DNA of 64,000 nt, taken from NCBI GenBank assembly GCA_030549335.1, contig CM060183.1:22146552-22210551 (forward strand). The letters are read 5' to 3'. The notes beneath the pieces were generated by a model that was not told where the DNA came from, ran no database searches, and worked only from the letters and a program-made list of their open reading frames with translations. Positions 34,859 through 48,300 of the stretch are shown piece after piece. The translations under genes and the position numbers were made by a program. Position 1 is the first letter of the stretch. Each line of letters opens with the position of its first letter. The stretch is from Pontederia crassipes. Taxonomy: Eukaryota; Streptophyta; Magnoliopsida; Commelinales; Pontederiaceae.

Positions 34859-36383
34859 AGGCAAATAAAGAACTCACTTATTTTAGTATGATTACCAATC
34901 ATTAATTGATAATTTTATTATAATTATTATGATCTGTTGATTGTGAATTTATTATTTATCTTGATTAGATTATTATAAATTGTGCTAATCATATTGTTAT
35001 CATTCCGGATTATATTATTGTCATATCTAATCATCATATCCGATCACATTATCATCATATTTGATCATATTTTGTTATCATATCTAATCTTATCATTGAT
35101 TATGATATTGATTCAATAGTCTTTCTGATTGAGTCTTGTTTCACCTAAATTAAATTGTTAAAAGATAGACATCTTAGGTAAACAAGATAAAAGCCGAAAG
35201 CTATTGGGCCCATGTCTACTGATTGCCACTGGGACTGATTGGGCCTTCGGGCTAATATTGCACCTTCGGGTTGATAGGGCCTTCGGGCTAATATTGCACC
35301 TTCGGGTTGATAGGGCCTTCGGGCTAATATTGCACCTTCGGGTTGATAGGGCCTTCGGGCTAATATTGCGCCTTCGGGCTGATAGGGCCTTCGGGCTAAC
35401 TACTCCTTCGGGTTGATAGGGCCTTCGGGCTAACTATTTCGGTGTGATCCTTCGTCCCCCATCATACCCAAACTTATTGATTGAAGTGGCATGGTGTCAC
35501 TTAATTAACCGAGCGCTCCTCATTGAATTGGATAACTCCGAACATTATAAATTGAATTGAATTGGAATAGAATCGAATTAAATTGAATTGTATTGAAACT
35601 AAATTGGATTGAATAGATCATGGTCATTTGGAATACCGGCGTTGATTGGCATTGCCTCCGCCCATTGAATCGAATTGAATTGTAATTGACCAATGACCAT
35701 TGATATTGAATTGAAAATTGTTAAATTGAATAGTGTCATAGTGATCAGACATTTAATTGCTAAATCAATATTGATCGATCATCTGATCTTTTTATGATCA
35801 TTCCTATTGATTTATGACTTTATTGTCCTATTGTTATATTGAATCATCGATCCAATTGATTAGGCAATTATTAATTGCTATCTCTATTGATTGGTCTTTT
35901 GACCATAACTTGATATAGTTGCTCATGTTGATAAATCGTTATATTGTAAATTGATTATTGTATTGATTGCTCAATTGACTCACCATTGACTATATCTTAT
36001 TTTCGATTGAGCATATTGATTATTTAGTAGACCCTACGTACTGAGTATTTTTATACTCATGGATATTTTCCTGTACCTGGATCCGTGCAGGTGAGAGTAC
36101 TTCGATAGAGGATGATCCTGCAGGTGGCTATGCTCAGTGATAGACAGATGTTGCGCATGTTCTAGATTGAGTTGTCTAGTTTTTATTATTTCCGCATTTA
36201 TTAGAATTGTGAACTTATTAATATTCTAATTATTTTGAATATAATGGATTATTAACTGTTATTATTGAAAAAGTCTTCCGCATTTATTATTTATATTCCA
36301 CAAAAATGTTTTATAGAAAATTGAGTAGCGTCTTTGGGACGACTCTGAGCACGTGAAAGTCACGTGAGTCTCGGGGCGTTACA
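33839..36383 (+). repeat. 3' LTR of Tekay-like element
   Basis: 2545 bp, near-identical to the 5' LTR. The length difference is in the TA run at 34817-34855. It carries the same TATA box, hairpin array and terminal hairpin, and is followed by the target duplication GTTTT. Confidence 0.95.
35241..35431 (+). repeat. 36-bp minisatellite of cUUCGg tetraloop hairpins (3' LTR)
   Basis: The same 11 CCTTCGGG units as in the 5' LTR. One spacer base differs (ACTCCTTCGGG instead of ACGCCTTCGGG); every CUUCGG core is kept. Confidence 0.92.
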
Positions 36384-37110
36384 GTTTTAATCCTAATCTA
36401 TAGAGTTCAACATTTTTCATAATTGTTGTCACTCAAAAATAGCTATTTTGTACTTTTCAAAAAAGTTTTGTACATCTGAACCTTTTCATCTGACGTCCAA
36501 ACACATTGTTCACTAGTCATTTATAGCCATTGTGTTTGTCAGAAAAAGTTCAGATGCTCAAGAATTATGTTTTGACGTTCAAACCTCAATTTTGATCAAA
36601 ACACTCTCAATCAACAAGTTTTGGATGTCAAACTTCATGTTCATGTTCGAAAAATTTCAACTGACTACTCGGACTTTAGTTGTCAACCTGATAAACCTGC
36701 ATTATTTTATACATACGTTTTGCACGGTTATTCAAAATGGCATGTATTTTACTATATAAAAAACTAATAAGATTATCTACAACTGCGGTATTTAACATTT
36801 GTTTAGAAACTAATGGTCATAGCCCAATATAGTGTAAATTCAATGCATAAAGTTATTTATTTCAAGTTGATTTTTTTTACTCTTATATATACAAACTTTT
36901 GTATAGTTATCCAAATAAGTTAATTCTTGATTCTAGAACATTAAGATACAATTTTCATATTCAACTCTTAATTCAAAATCACATGGAAGCATAGATAAAT
37001 ATTCTAGAAGATATGTACACCAAATTATTTGTTCCAAATAAACTTTGTTGCTATGATAATCCTAAACATTAAAATTTTGTATCATCAAAATATAATTAAT
37101 TAAGACATAA

Positions 37111-40100
37111 CATTTAAATTCAGACACTCACTTCTCCAAAACTACAATGGGTGAAGTTCATACAACATAAAATACATTAATAATTAAACAAAAATAAATA
37201 AAATGGTCTTGTAATGGAAAGAAAATTTGTTTCATAGTCGAAGGAAAAAAAGAACATTGTCTCGTTCTCTCACACCACAGATTTTTAAACAATTAAATGA
37301 ATAGTGTTTAATTATTTTATTTTAGGAAAATATGATGTGGGAATAATATGAATTCATTTAATTCAAATAAAGATATTTAATTAGGGATGAGTTGTGATGT
37401 GAAGAATTTATGTATATATTTCTACTACTAATTTGCATGTATTTTGCTCTTATACTATGCATATTTCCTTTGCAAATGCATGCATAGTGTCATTCGAACA
37501 AGTTTCTATACATTCTCCACGTCAAATTCATTTATACAACATTGCTACTCATTCTTGCCAAAATGTCCCCTAAAAATGAATATCCATGCAGGAAGCCCAC
37601 GAACGCCTAACGGATGGAGTAGTAAAGCAGGTCAGACACCATGCACTAGTGTCTACATCACGGAAGATTATTTGCTTCAAGGCAAAAATAAAGCCCATCA
37701 AATCAGCCAGCCTCCTCTGCTTGATGGAGGGGACCACTATTATGACAGGGACAAAAATTATAGAAGCGGCAGCTACAGGGAGGACAAAAGGAGGAGAGCA
37801 TATAGAAGGAGGTCTAGAGCAACAAAGGAAGAGGGGGGATTCCATCGTCTATTTGGGGGAGATCCCATCATAAGTTGGAGAGGATATTTTCAAGGGGAGA
37901 GAGAGACGATGGTTTTGAAATAATGTCTTATTTAATAATTGTATTGAGGGATGTGTATTCACCCTCAATGAATTATAAATAACCGATCAGTTGAGGCCGG
38001 GAGGTGTCTAATGTATTCTGAATCTATGTTCTCTGTTCGTATTTTTCTTCATTATTTTCATTAATTGAACTGAATGTCGAGCTTACCTCTATTTAACAGT
38101 ATCCGTCTCTAGTTTAGGTAATGATTGCAAATCTTTAGTTTCCTGAAACTATGTTTGGATTGAGTTTCCGAATTGCTCTCGCCACACCCCCTCACAATAG
38201 GGATGTTTTATGATCTATGCGACGAAATACAGAGACACCGAACGCCAGCAGAGCGATTCCCTATTTGGTTTCTCTTGTTTCCTCGCATCTATGATTTAAC
38301 TAAGAGATTTTGAATCACTCTCGCCACGACCCCCCCCCCCCCCCCACCACCATAGGGATGTTTTATGCTTTGTGCGATCGAACGCAAGACACTGAGCATC
38401 AATGAAGTGATTCACTATTGATTTTAGTGTTACTTCAGCAATGGTCGCTATTGGTTATTTAGTTTCGACGTCATGCATTTATAAACCCAAAGCTCGAGAG
38501 GGACACGCGTATTCTGTAAGTCCAGTAATATATGATCGTAGTGAATCGAAACTCAAACGGGTTAAAAGTGCGTGCAAGATTCTTTTTATTCTCTGTTTTG
38601 CTTCACCATTGCCATCTCTGATTTCCTTTTTTATTCTAAGAATTTTTGCCCGAAAGGGAAGGTCTTATTCCTCTTTCGTCATTGACAACCCGATAGAGAA
38701 TAAGGCTACTGAAAGGACTCATGGTAATCCTAAGTTTGTTTTCAAATCGATTTCTCTCTTAAATCGTCTAAATGGTCTTCGTGATATCCCAGTTTCTTGC
38801 GTTCTATTCGGGAGGGTTATCTTACTACTTTGAGATGGATGCAAGCAGATAGTTGTCTTATTCTCAGTTTATTTCTTTAAGAATTCCTAGGCACTTGGAC
38901 ACTGTGAGGGCTTCCATAGAGGATAGCTCGATTTATATATCTGAGCATCGTGCACAAGAGTGACGGTTATGCCGGACATATGAACCCTTTCGTGTGTGGA
39001 AATTAGATTTCTTGCGAGCACGAAAGTGTCATGGGTAAGTTGAGAGTCTCTCACCAAAAGGCTAAACAAATATACATGTGAAGGGGCATTCAGTCATTTT
39101 TACCAATATCGAACAAAAGAACTTGAGTTTTATAGCAAAAGCATCTCCCGTAAGTCATCAGCATCCGTTTCTAGTGATTGCCTTGCACTCTTCAGATTTC
39201 GTCATCATTTCTACGTTAGTATTATATTTCGAAAACAACCAAAAATATTAAATTTCTTGTGTTACATTCTTTCACTATTATTTTACCGCAATATTTTTTT
39301 ATCCCTATTTTCAGCATCTCATTTGCTACCGAGTTAATTCAAAAGCATTTTTTAGGATCTCGCAAGGTCTTACCATGTGTATTGAATCTCAAGCATTACA
39401 ATGATGCTCCATACTTACGGATCACATTCCGATAGTGTAGAGAGATTTATAAATTTTAATACTTCATTCGATATTTTCTCTTGTGTTCAAGAACAATATG
39501 CTAGTGTAAGGTACATATATATGTCTCGAAGCTTCTCGCTTTTCATACGTGTCCTTGTTACATTAAGTGCACCAATTTTATTTCACATGGAATTCTCTAT
39601 ACATACTTTATGTGAGTCAAGTTGTTATGGATAAAGAGGAGTTTGAGAGATGATAAGATCGGTAAGGGATTAAATGTTAAATTCAAAATTAATTAATATG
39701 GTCTCTAATAAAAAATGATTAAGTTAAAAAATAAAGGTAAGTTCAGAATTAGTTGAGAGACCAATTAGAATCAAACTCTAATTTAAAATTATATAAATAT
39801 TCCTCATTAGATGTGGAGCTTTCCGCTCACTTGAGAACATATTTTTCGCATGAAAACATCCACTTCTCCTCTCATTTTCATGCAATATGAGGTACTCCAC
39901 CAAATAACCGTATATCCTATTCGAAGACTAAGATAGCTTGCACATGTTTTAAGGTGACATCATGGAGTAATGATCAAGGAACTTCATTGTTTGTGGAAAA
40001 AATTAGATGGAGTTCGTAGTTGGTTTTATAATCAACTTTAGCTATACATGGGGATCTCTATATTAAATTTTCATAGATATAGAACCTTGAAATCTCATCC

Positions 40101-41690
40101 TATGTATGAAGAATATTTTGTTTGAAGTTTTTGCATCGAAGTTGCATAGAATAATACATTAAAATAGTGTTGAAATTGTTTCAAATACATTATTCTAAGA
40201 AGAACTATGGAACTCACCCAAGTTTTAGGATCCATGGCCCAAGTTCCATGGAATCTAGATGGGGTTCAGAATAGTCGTCTGGACTAAGTTTGGACAACTT
40301 AACTCAAGTTTCTATGTACGGTACCAAGTTCCAACAACCTCGTGATCTGGTCTAGGTTTTGTTGATCGAGAACTGAGGAGAAAGAATCGAACTTTGAAAA
40401 TCAAATATCGGTAATACGTTCCGAATTCCTTGTGTCAAATATCGACTCTTGAGAATGAAAATGTTATTTTTTATATATAATTATAGTTCGTTATGTTATT
40501 AATTATTATTATTTATTCTCAATCAAAATATTATTATTAATTATTATATTATTGATTCTATTGATGATAACTCAATCATAGTTGGCTCCCTTTGAAATTG
40601 ATTAAAAAACAATGATGAGCTCGTATAATTTTGTTTGATGATTTTGATTGTATGGTGGTTATAATTTGTTAATATGACAATAACTAAACATATTTTATGT
40701 TTTTTTTAATAATTAGATCTTTTTTAAATTATCTTTCTTTTAATATATATGTATTTGAACTCAGTAAAACATCATCTAAAAAATTGAGAAATGTGGATAT
40801 TTTTAATATTGCAAGATTCCAATCTGCCATAGATCAACGGATCAGTTAGACCGACTTGAATGGATGGGTCGTAACATAAATTAAAGAGATTGTTATGATA
40901 TTATTAATATAAAATGTCTAGTACAATGTATTCAAATCAATACGTAACGTATAAGTTAAGTTACTAATCGAATAGTAGTTAAAAAACTCTTAGGAAATAA
41001 GTATAAATAAAAAATAAATATTAACGAAATTGAAGTCGAAGCATAAATTTCAATTAATAATATGCTAAAAAGATTATTTTTTATAATTTATTTTATAATT
41101 TGACTCGGCCGATTCAGTCCGTCGGATCCATCGGACCGAATTTGGTCGAATCAAAATCAATTAATCCCATGGGCGCATCCCGACCGCCGAGCGAGGTAGA
41201 GTTTTAAAAAATTGATATATATTTTTTTTCGATGAGAAATAAACATATTTATTAAGTTACCCTAAAAAAACAGGTTTTTAATTATGATTTGACGCATAAC
41301 TGGTCTGCGACTAACTAGCCTTGCAAATTTAGCCGTAGAGGGATGGCCCTAGAGCTGCCTGCTGCTCACCTCCGAAGCCTCGTTGGCCGCGCTCCAGAGA
41401 GGAGAGAGAGAGAGGGAAGAGCGCACACGCACACTTCCCCATGCGCTCGAAAGGACAGAAGTAAAGCTTCGCCACCTTGCCATGGCGTTGAGACAGCGAC
41501 CCATCACCATTCAAACTCCCCCACAGCTCACTCCACCTGCTTCACAGGACGACACAGCAGTCACATGTTCTCTTGCTTTGCTTTCTTAACTCCATCTTCA
41601 GTGTTCTGGGCGTTCTCACCATCCATCTCACGTTCCCTTCCTCCTCCAACACGAGAACAGCAGTAGAAGTAGCAGCAGCATCAGAAGAAG
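37111..41690. other. Intergenic AT-rich DNA
   Basis: No gene was recognised. Open stretches at 37444-37923 and 38441-38833 have no known domain or codon pattern to support them. A diverged tandem duplication with a C run lies at 38160-38425. GC rises after 41330, with purine/pyrimidine repeats, probably as the 5' flank of the X8-like gene. Confidence 0.45.
38160..38425. repeat. Diverged ~130-bp tandem duplication with poly-C run
   Basis: Two neighbouring blocks share CTCTCGCCAC, a C-rich stretch, ATAGGGATGTTTTATG and AGCGATTCCCTATT/AGTGATTCACTATT. The second block has a run of 16 C at 38330-38345 where the first has only five. Confidence 0.65.
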
Positions 41691-42790
41691 ATGGTCCTCT
41701 CTCACTGCCCTCTCCTTATCTTCATCTTTTATCTCCCTTTCCTCGGTCTTACAGGTCGGTGATCAGTCTTTTTATTTTTCCCTCCATTTTTTTGTTTCTT
41801 TTTTTGAGATGTCTCACATCCTTTCTCCACTGTGTGTGGTGATTACATCAGTTGCAGGTCAAGAAATCTTTGAGTTGGTGCACCTCCAGGAGGAAGCATC
41901 AGCGAACGAACGCGCCATTGGAGTCTCACTGTGTGTGGACTCGTCGAATGTTATAGGGGCTGAGTGTTGGTCGAGAGCCCACGTTCTGACCTCCTCTCGA
42001 TCCAATAGTGTAACCTTCATTTCGGTGGGGCGAGGCGTCCTTTGTGAAAAGGGCCATGAGCACCAGTGGGACTCTGTTCTCCCTTCCATCAGAAACCTTT
42101 ATTATTCTATTGTCAGATGGGGTATAGCCAAGGAGATCAAGGTCCCAGCGGCCTTCTGTTCTGGATGGTTAGAACCTCTGCGTAGCTTCCTCCATGATGC
42201 AAACTCAGCTTGCGCCACTCGTAAGCGGACTCGCGCACCTGCTCACCACAAGGCCATGGGAAGATTAGGCCTTTCCAGGGGTTGGCATATTAGAACGATC
42301 AGAGGGAGGAGAAAACTACCTTTTTGGGGTCCTTCCTCCTCCGTGGGAAGGACGCGGCCGGAGGCCTTCCAAGTCACGCCCCACTTGGCCCGAAGTCCAA
42401 GCTCTCCATCCTTGGAGTTCCCTCGGCCGCCTGATGATCCGGTTCACTACGCCAAGGATGGAGAGCTTGGACTTGCAATCCTACCGGTCGTTCTAGAGGT
42501 TCCTACGCCTCCTTGCTTGGCGCCGCCGGTGCCTTCTGCACCGGCGGCGGAGGAAAGACATTGCAGCGTGCCTGTGGTGCGTCAGGAAGCCGACGGTGCC
42601 GGCGGAGGTGTTGCAAGAAGAAATTGAGCACGGTAGCAGCTGTTGTTAGTTGTTACCCTGACAATATTGTAGCTTATGCTTATGCCTATGCTTCCAATAT
42701 CCATTGGCAGCGTGCTAAGATGACTGGTACCAGCTGCTGCTTTGACGACGCTGGTGTTAATGTCAATTGGGATCCAAGTAGGTTGTGTAT
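41691..42790 (+). pseudogene. Decayed X8 (CBM43)/GH17-like gene
   Basis: Exon 1 (41691-41754) encodes a signal peptide, MVLSHCPLLIFIFYLPFLGL. It splices in frame to 41858, giving TGQEIFELVHLQEE. What follows resembles the N-terminal part of plant beta-1,3-glucanase-like proteins (ECWSRAHVL, VTFISVGRGVLC, SVLPSIRNLYYSIVRWG, KEIKVPAAFCSGWL). The rest of the GH17 barrel is missing. A proline/alanine-rich linker leads to an X8 domain, but in shifted frames: LWCVRKPTVPAEVLQEEI at ~42575-42628 in one frame and SCYPDNIVAYAYAYASNIHW at ~42649-42708 in another. The segment between the two normally includes more conserved Cys residues. Intact relatives bind callose at the wall or plasmodesmata. Frame changes around X8 suggest a pseudogene, although an unusual small intron cannot be excluded. 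Confidence 0.68.
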
Positions 42791-42799
42791 GCGCTTGTA

Positions 42800-45053
42800 G
42801 TGGTTTTATTAGCTCTCCTAGTACCATGCCATATGTGTCATTATTTGATATAGACATTCTTCAGTGGCCACCATATGGGAGCAGCTGAGTTCAAGTTTAA
42901 GGGATCTTTGTCGCGCGTGCATCTCGTACGTTCTAATTAAACTTCCTTTTTGTCTGCATTATGTTGCTGCCTTGTGCTTGAACGGATGTATCGTGTTAAT
43001 TTCATTGGTCCTTTATCTTGCTCTTATGTGGCTTGCCTACGCTTCTTGTAGGTCTAGTTCTTAATTTAGTGTTTATGCTGGAAACGGGGTGAATCCAAAA
43101 ACAAAATATTCTTCCTACATTATATGTCGATTTATTTATGTCTGTCACTCTGTTGGCATTACTGGATAGAAGATGCATCTCTTTTTGTTCCTACAACTTT
43201 CTTCTCTTCAGCTGGATGAGAACTTCCGAGTTTTCGTTAGTTCAATTAGATGAAAAAATTTAAATTTATTGTTTGGATGAAAAATGTAATTATGAGGATT
43301 TAAAAAGTTTGATTTGATAGATAAATTTAATTAGTGTTTGGATAAAAAGTAAGAATTAAATAAATATTTTATTATTTTATATGATTGAAAATTTATATTA
43401 GATAAAAATTGTATTATTACTATATATATTTATATATTTTTTATTTAATTAAAAAACTTGGTTTCTATTAAAAATTTAAATTATGGCACAATATATTAAT
43501 ACATTTTCATAAAAAGGTTTTTATAATATGAAATTAATATTATAACGTAAGCAATATGTTAATACGATTATAATATAAGATAAATTATATCATGTATATT
43601 TTTTCTAAAAACAATTCAAAATTTTAATTAGCAAACTTTATTTGAATAAAATAATATTTCAGTTAAATTTATCATGTAATTTCTTCAACTTTATTGTGCT
43701 ATAATACTAAGTAAATTATATGTATTTCAAATAATAAAAATACATATTAATTAGATCCAATAAATTTATTTTATAAGTTTTATAATAATATATGGATAAA
43801 TAAATAACTATATATATGTATATATATAAATTAATATATACTATATATACATTAATAAATATATAGGCCTAATATTAACCGTAAATATAATACTATAATA
43901 CTAATTAAAGTATAATAAACAATTATTAAATGTTGGATTAAAATATTTTTTATGAGCCGAATGATTATACATTAATAAATAAATAATTATATAAATTTAT
44001 TATACTATAATACTAAGTAAACTATTATATTCAGTAAAATTATTATTATTATTATTAAATATAAATAAATTTATTTCTATTAATGTTGTGATAATATGTT
44101 AATAATTAATAATTATATATTATAACATATAATATATAATACATAATATATTATTAAATAAGATTTGTAGGTTTAAAAATAGAACTACTTACTTTTAGAC
44201 CTACATGTCAAAATTTTAAGAAAAAATATTTCTTGTCACAAGTTCTTATCAATGGTGAGAAGGGCAATGTTATATCCTTCTACTATCGATTATAATTTTA
44301 TCAACTTTTTAGAGTGTTTTGGACATATGAATATTATGAAGATTTTTAAAAGGATTGATCAAGAGGATGAAGCATTTTTCTTTTTCTTTTTTATGGACTG
44401 TTGACAAAAGTTTTGAAACTTAGCTAAATTTTGACGCTAAGTTCTAAAGTCAAACTCAGTCTTAGGAAAGTTATAAAATTAATTGCGGTGTTTTTCATGG
44501 CAGTGCATGTCTTCATTTTCTCTTTTTTTTCAAAAAAAACTTGTGATTTTCGATGCATGGACTGTAAAAGATAATATTAAAAAAAGACCTGGGAAAAATA
44601 ATATTTGAAAATCTACGAGGCCATTCATTATCACAGTCTTGATTTTGATTCTGGGTCCTACACTGACAGACTTCGATGTTTGGATTGTGCGTCGACTAGC
44701 TCTGCCTCTAGTTATGTGCCCATAACTAGTAGTTTTATTTTATTTTATTTTTTCGTTGGAGGGGCGTTTTGAAATTGTTTTTCAAAGACTAAATTTAAAT
44801 AAAAATACTATGAACCCCAACAAATGTGTTGTCGATGTGAAAGTTTCGTTTAATACATGTATGATTTATGGCTCGACTTTCGGGGGTGGACAGTGCTTTC
44901 CTGTCTATGTTTGGATACTTATTCTGTTATTCAAAAGTACTGATGAATTGATCTGTGCTGTGTAGGTTCTCTCCAGTGCTGTTTGGAAGTCCTGATGCGT
45001 TGTTGCCGTCAACAATCATCCAATCAAAGTTCTCAGGACATGTTAAGAATTCG
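42800..45053. other. AT-rich intergenic DNA
   Basis: Very AT-rich, especially 43240-44200, with TA- and TAA-rich low complexity. No genes seen. 42840-43070 may include a former 3' exon and UTR of the X8-like gene. Confidence 0.5.
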
Positions 45054-45323
45054 TGATTTTAGGGGCTATGTTTAGTTAAAACTTTAAAGGAAGCATGATT
45101 TTTTTTAAAGAAACTTAATTAAACATTAACTTGCGTTCAAAAGCGCATCACGAGAAATTCACAAGGAAAAATCTTTTCACAAAAAATCATATCTCCTTGC
45201 ATCTTCCCAATGTTCGCAAGGAAATCAGCAACTTTGTTATAACGTCTATTATAATGAGTAACAATACAAGCATGAAATGTTTGAATGAAGTGCTAAATTG
45301 CTTGCATAATATTTCATTATTCT

Positions 45324-48300
45324 TCAAGCTTTGTGGTTGATGATCTGCATTAAGACTTCCGAGTTCGTCTCCACTTTAATACTCGATAACCCTTGATGAC
45401 TACAATCTTGTAGTCCCAACAATAGCCCGACGGCCTCCATCTCAATAGCATCATTAGCATTCTTCCTGCAACGACTAGCAGAAATAGAACGACAATTAAA
45501 ATCCCTAATGATGTAACCCGCTCCCCTCGGTTTCAATGGATCCACGAAGGATCCGTCAGAATTGAGCTTGACCCAAGGGTCATCCGGGGACTCCCACCGG
45601 ACCCAAAGGAGGTCGTGGGGGCTAATTGTCTCAAGGACATGGGTAGTCGCATATTCCCAATGCGCGGTAATAGCCCGCTCCCAGACACAAAGCATGGTTG
45701 CTTGCTTGGAAGAAAAAAGGCGATCATTTCTAGCATTCCACGGTCCCCAAAGGCAGAAAGCAAAAAGCGAAAGAAATTTTCTATTAGATCTTCGGTCGAG
45801 TAGGCGACTCTCCTTAATCCAATCCCCAATATGCCAAGAGTTCATATATGAAAAAGTAAAATTCATTTTCTGTTGAAAAATCATCCAAAGTTGCAACGAG
45901 ACAGGACAGTTGAAGAATAAATGGGCATTAGTTTCCACATTTAAACCACAGAATAGACAATCAGCATTAGTCGAGTGATCAAAACGTCTGAAAAAATCTT
46001 TAGTAGGCAAACGATTATGCATTAGTTTCCAAAGAAAAATAGAAATTTTGTACGGGACTTTGATCTGCCAAATTTTCTTCCAAGGAAGCCATCCAGATGC
46101 TATGGTCGAGCCATTGTCACTGCAAAGGAAATTGTAAACATTCTTCGCATTAGCAATACCATGAATATTTGATGTCCAAACCTATGTATCATCATTGACA
46201 TTAGGAGCAGACATGTTAAGAGGCAAATAAATTGAAATGCTTTTGGAAATCAGACTGGGGCCAAAGGCAGATGAAATCAAATTAATGTCCCAAGCATTAT
46301 TAGAGATGAGATCCGAGACATTATGCAACAAGGACAGAGCATTAACATTAATGAATGTAGGCTTAACAACAAGAGGGATGTTAGAAATTCAAGGATCACG
46401 CATGATATCAGTGTTGTTACCATTGCCGATACATTTACTAAACCCATGCTTGATTGTACAAGAGGCATTCAGAACAATTTTCCAAGACCAGGCATTAGAA
46501 TTAGCAGGTTTAGAACATTCAAAAACACGTTGAAAGACATTGGCCCAGGGATGAAAATTGCCATATTTCTCATTTATCAACATAGTCCACATATTAGATT
46601 CGCCATTCATAAGAGTTTGGATTCTTTTAGAAAATAAAGCAACACGTATATTAGCAAGAATTCTTATCCCCAGCCCACCAAAATCCTTTGGCAGCTGGAC
46701 AGTGTTCCAATTAATTAGATGTAATCCCTTCTTGCCACCGTTGTTATCCTAGAGAAAACCCCTAGTCATTTTTTCAAGGGATGTCAAGATACCAGCAGGA
46801 ACATAAGTAATTCTTAAGGAATAGATAGGAATGGAACTCATAACAGAGTTAATGAGGGTTAATCTACCGACTTGATTGAGAAGACCCTTTTTTCATCCGA
46901 CCATTTTAGCAGAGATCTTATCAGTCATGTTATTTAATTTGCTTTTGGGAATTAATTTATAAGATATAGGTACCCCCAAGGTAGATCAAAGGGAAGTTCC
47001 CCATTTGAATACCAAGCAAACCCTTAATAATGTATACTCTTCTGGGATGTAACTTAGGGAGAAGGTATATTTCAGATTTACGAGGGTTCATCTTTTGATT
47101 AGTTAACATGCCATAAAGTCTTAGAGTTTTAGTTAGATTCACACAGTTTCTTTTGGTGGCAACAACACATATAAGAAGATCGTCAGCATAAGCCAGGTGA
47201 CTAAGGCTAAAGGACCCACATTTGAAAGGTTGTATGTTTCCTAATCTGACATTGGTGTTGATTAAGGATGATAAAACTTGGGAGGTCAAGATGAAGAGAT
47301 ATGATGATAGTGGGTCCCCTTATCTAATTCCTTGATAACTAGTGAAAGGTTGTGAGAGTGTCATTTATGCAGCATTTGAACTTTGGAGAGGTAACACAGG
47401 CAAGGATCCAATTGATAAGAACAACAGGAAAATTCATGAGATTTAAAATCATATTTATGCTATGTCAAGACACCCTATCAAATGCCTTTTCCATATCTGC
47501 TTTAATTAGCATGTACTTTTTCCTACCCTTCCTCATAGAATGAACCAACTCTTGAGCCACTAGTATATTGTCTTGGATAAGATGATTCTCAACAAAAGCA
47601 GATTGAGCAACGTCAATTAGATTGTTGAGCATAGGTCTTAACCTATTTGCAATGATTTTAGCAATAATTCTATAGATGACATTACATAAAGATATTGGAC
47701 GATAATCAGTAATGGCCTTTGGCACCTGCTTCTTGGGAATGAAAATTAGGGTAGTATCAGACAGGCTTGGGGCATTTGAGATGTGATGAAAAAGGATTGT
47801 ATCTCACAACAGATCTTAGGACCTATAATGCTTCAGTAATTTTTATAGAATTCCACGGTATAGCCATTTGGACCAGGGGCCTTACCCAAAGGCATAATCC
47901 AGAGGACCCCCCCTTGATTTCTTCACAAGTGATAGGTGTGACAAGTTGAGGATGTGATCAGGGTGAATCTGTGGCATCTCAAGCCAACAGTCAATGGGAA
48001 GCATAGGTGTGTTTTCAGAATTCCAAAGTTTTTTATAATGATCAACAAACATGGCCCTAATTTGATTCCCATCCTCCATGATTATACCCTCATTATTAAT
48101 TAGCATGTCAATTTTGTTTCTTCTCTGTCTTATCAGAGTGCTTAGATGAAAGAATTTGGAGTTCCTATCCCCATCCTTAATCCAATTAACTATAGATTTA
48201 AACCACCATTTAATACTTATTTGTCTTCTGAGAGCTGCATGGAGGTGGTAGGCAGCTCTGAGCTTATCACACTCCACAACAGAGAGCCCAGAAGCACTAT

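Larger units (their letters stand above)
27904..36383 (+). mobile_element. Young Tekay/Del-like Ty3/gypsy element, non-autonomous
   Basis: Two 2.5-kb LTRs (27904-30438 and 33839-36383) start TGTAACGACC and end GGGGCGTTACA. A perfect 5-bp target duplication GTTTT lies at 27899-27903 and 36384-36388. By eye the LTRs differ at about 13 bases plus one TA-repeat length change over 2.5 kb, so the insertion is recent. The interior has a primer site, a 266-codon gag with a zinc knuckle, and then ~2.1 kb in which protease-pol is broken beyond recognition except for short RNase H/integrase echoes. The GAGGACGAATTTATTTTTAA tail before the 3' LTR and the TGTAACG start are typical of Tekay/Del elements. 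Confidence 0.93.
27330..37110 (-). mobile_element. Old solo-LTR-like copy related to the gag-only element, split by a younger insertion
   Basis: 27330-27898 and 36389-37110 together give ~1.3 kb and are collinear with the 1.2-kb LTRs at 13.5 and 16.5 kb. Shared features are GTGAATT...AATCAATTTTACAAA near 27372, a purine microsatellite in the same place (GAA here, GAGA there), TTTTGCACGGTTATTCAAA near 36718, and TTTGTATCATCAAAATATAA near 37077. Divergence is high, so it is old. The young 8.5-kb element sits inside it. Orientation is taken from the relatives. Confidence 0.5.

Noticed and set aside
37444..37923. 159-codon frame on +
   Set aside because: Low-complexity basic sequence without domain, start context or neighbours.
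38441..38833. 130-codon frame with hydrophobic stretches
   Set aside because: No homologous family recognised, and it lies in repeat-like DNA beside a tandem duplication.
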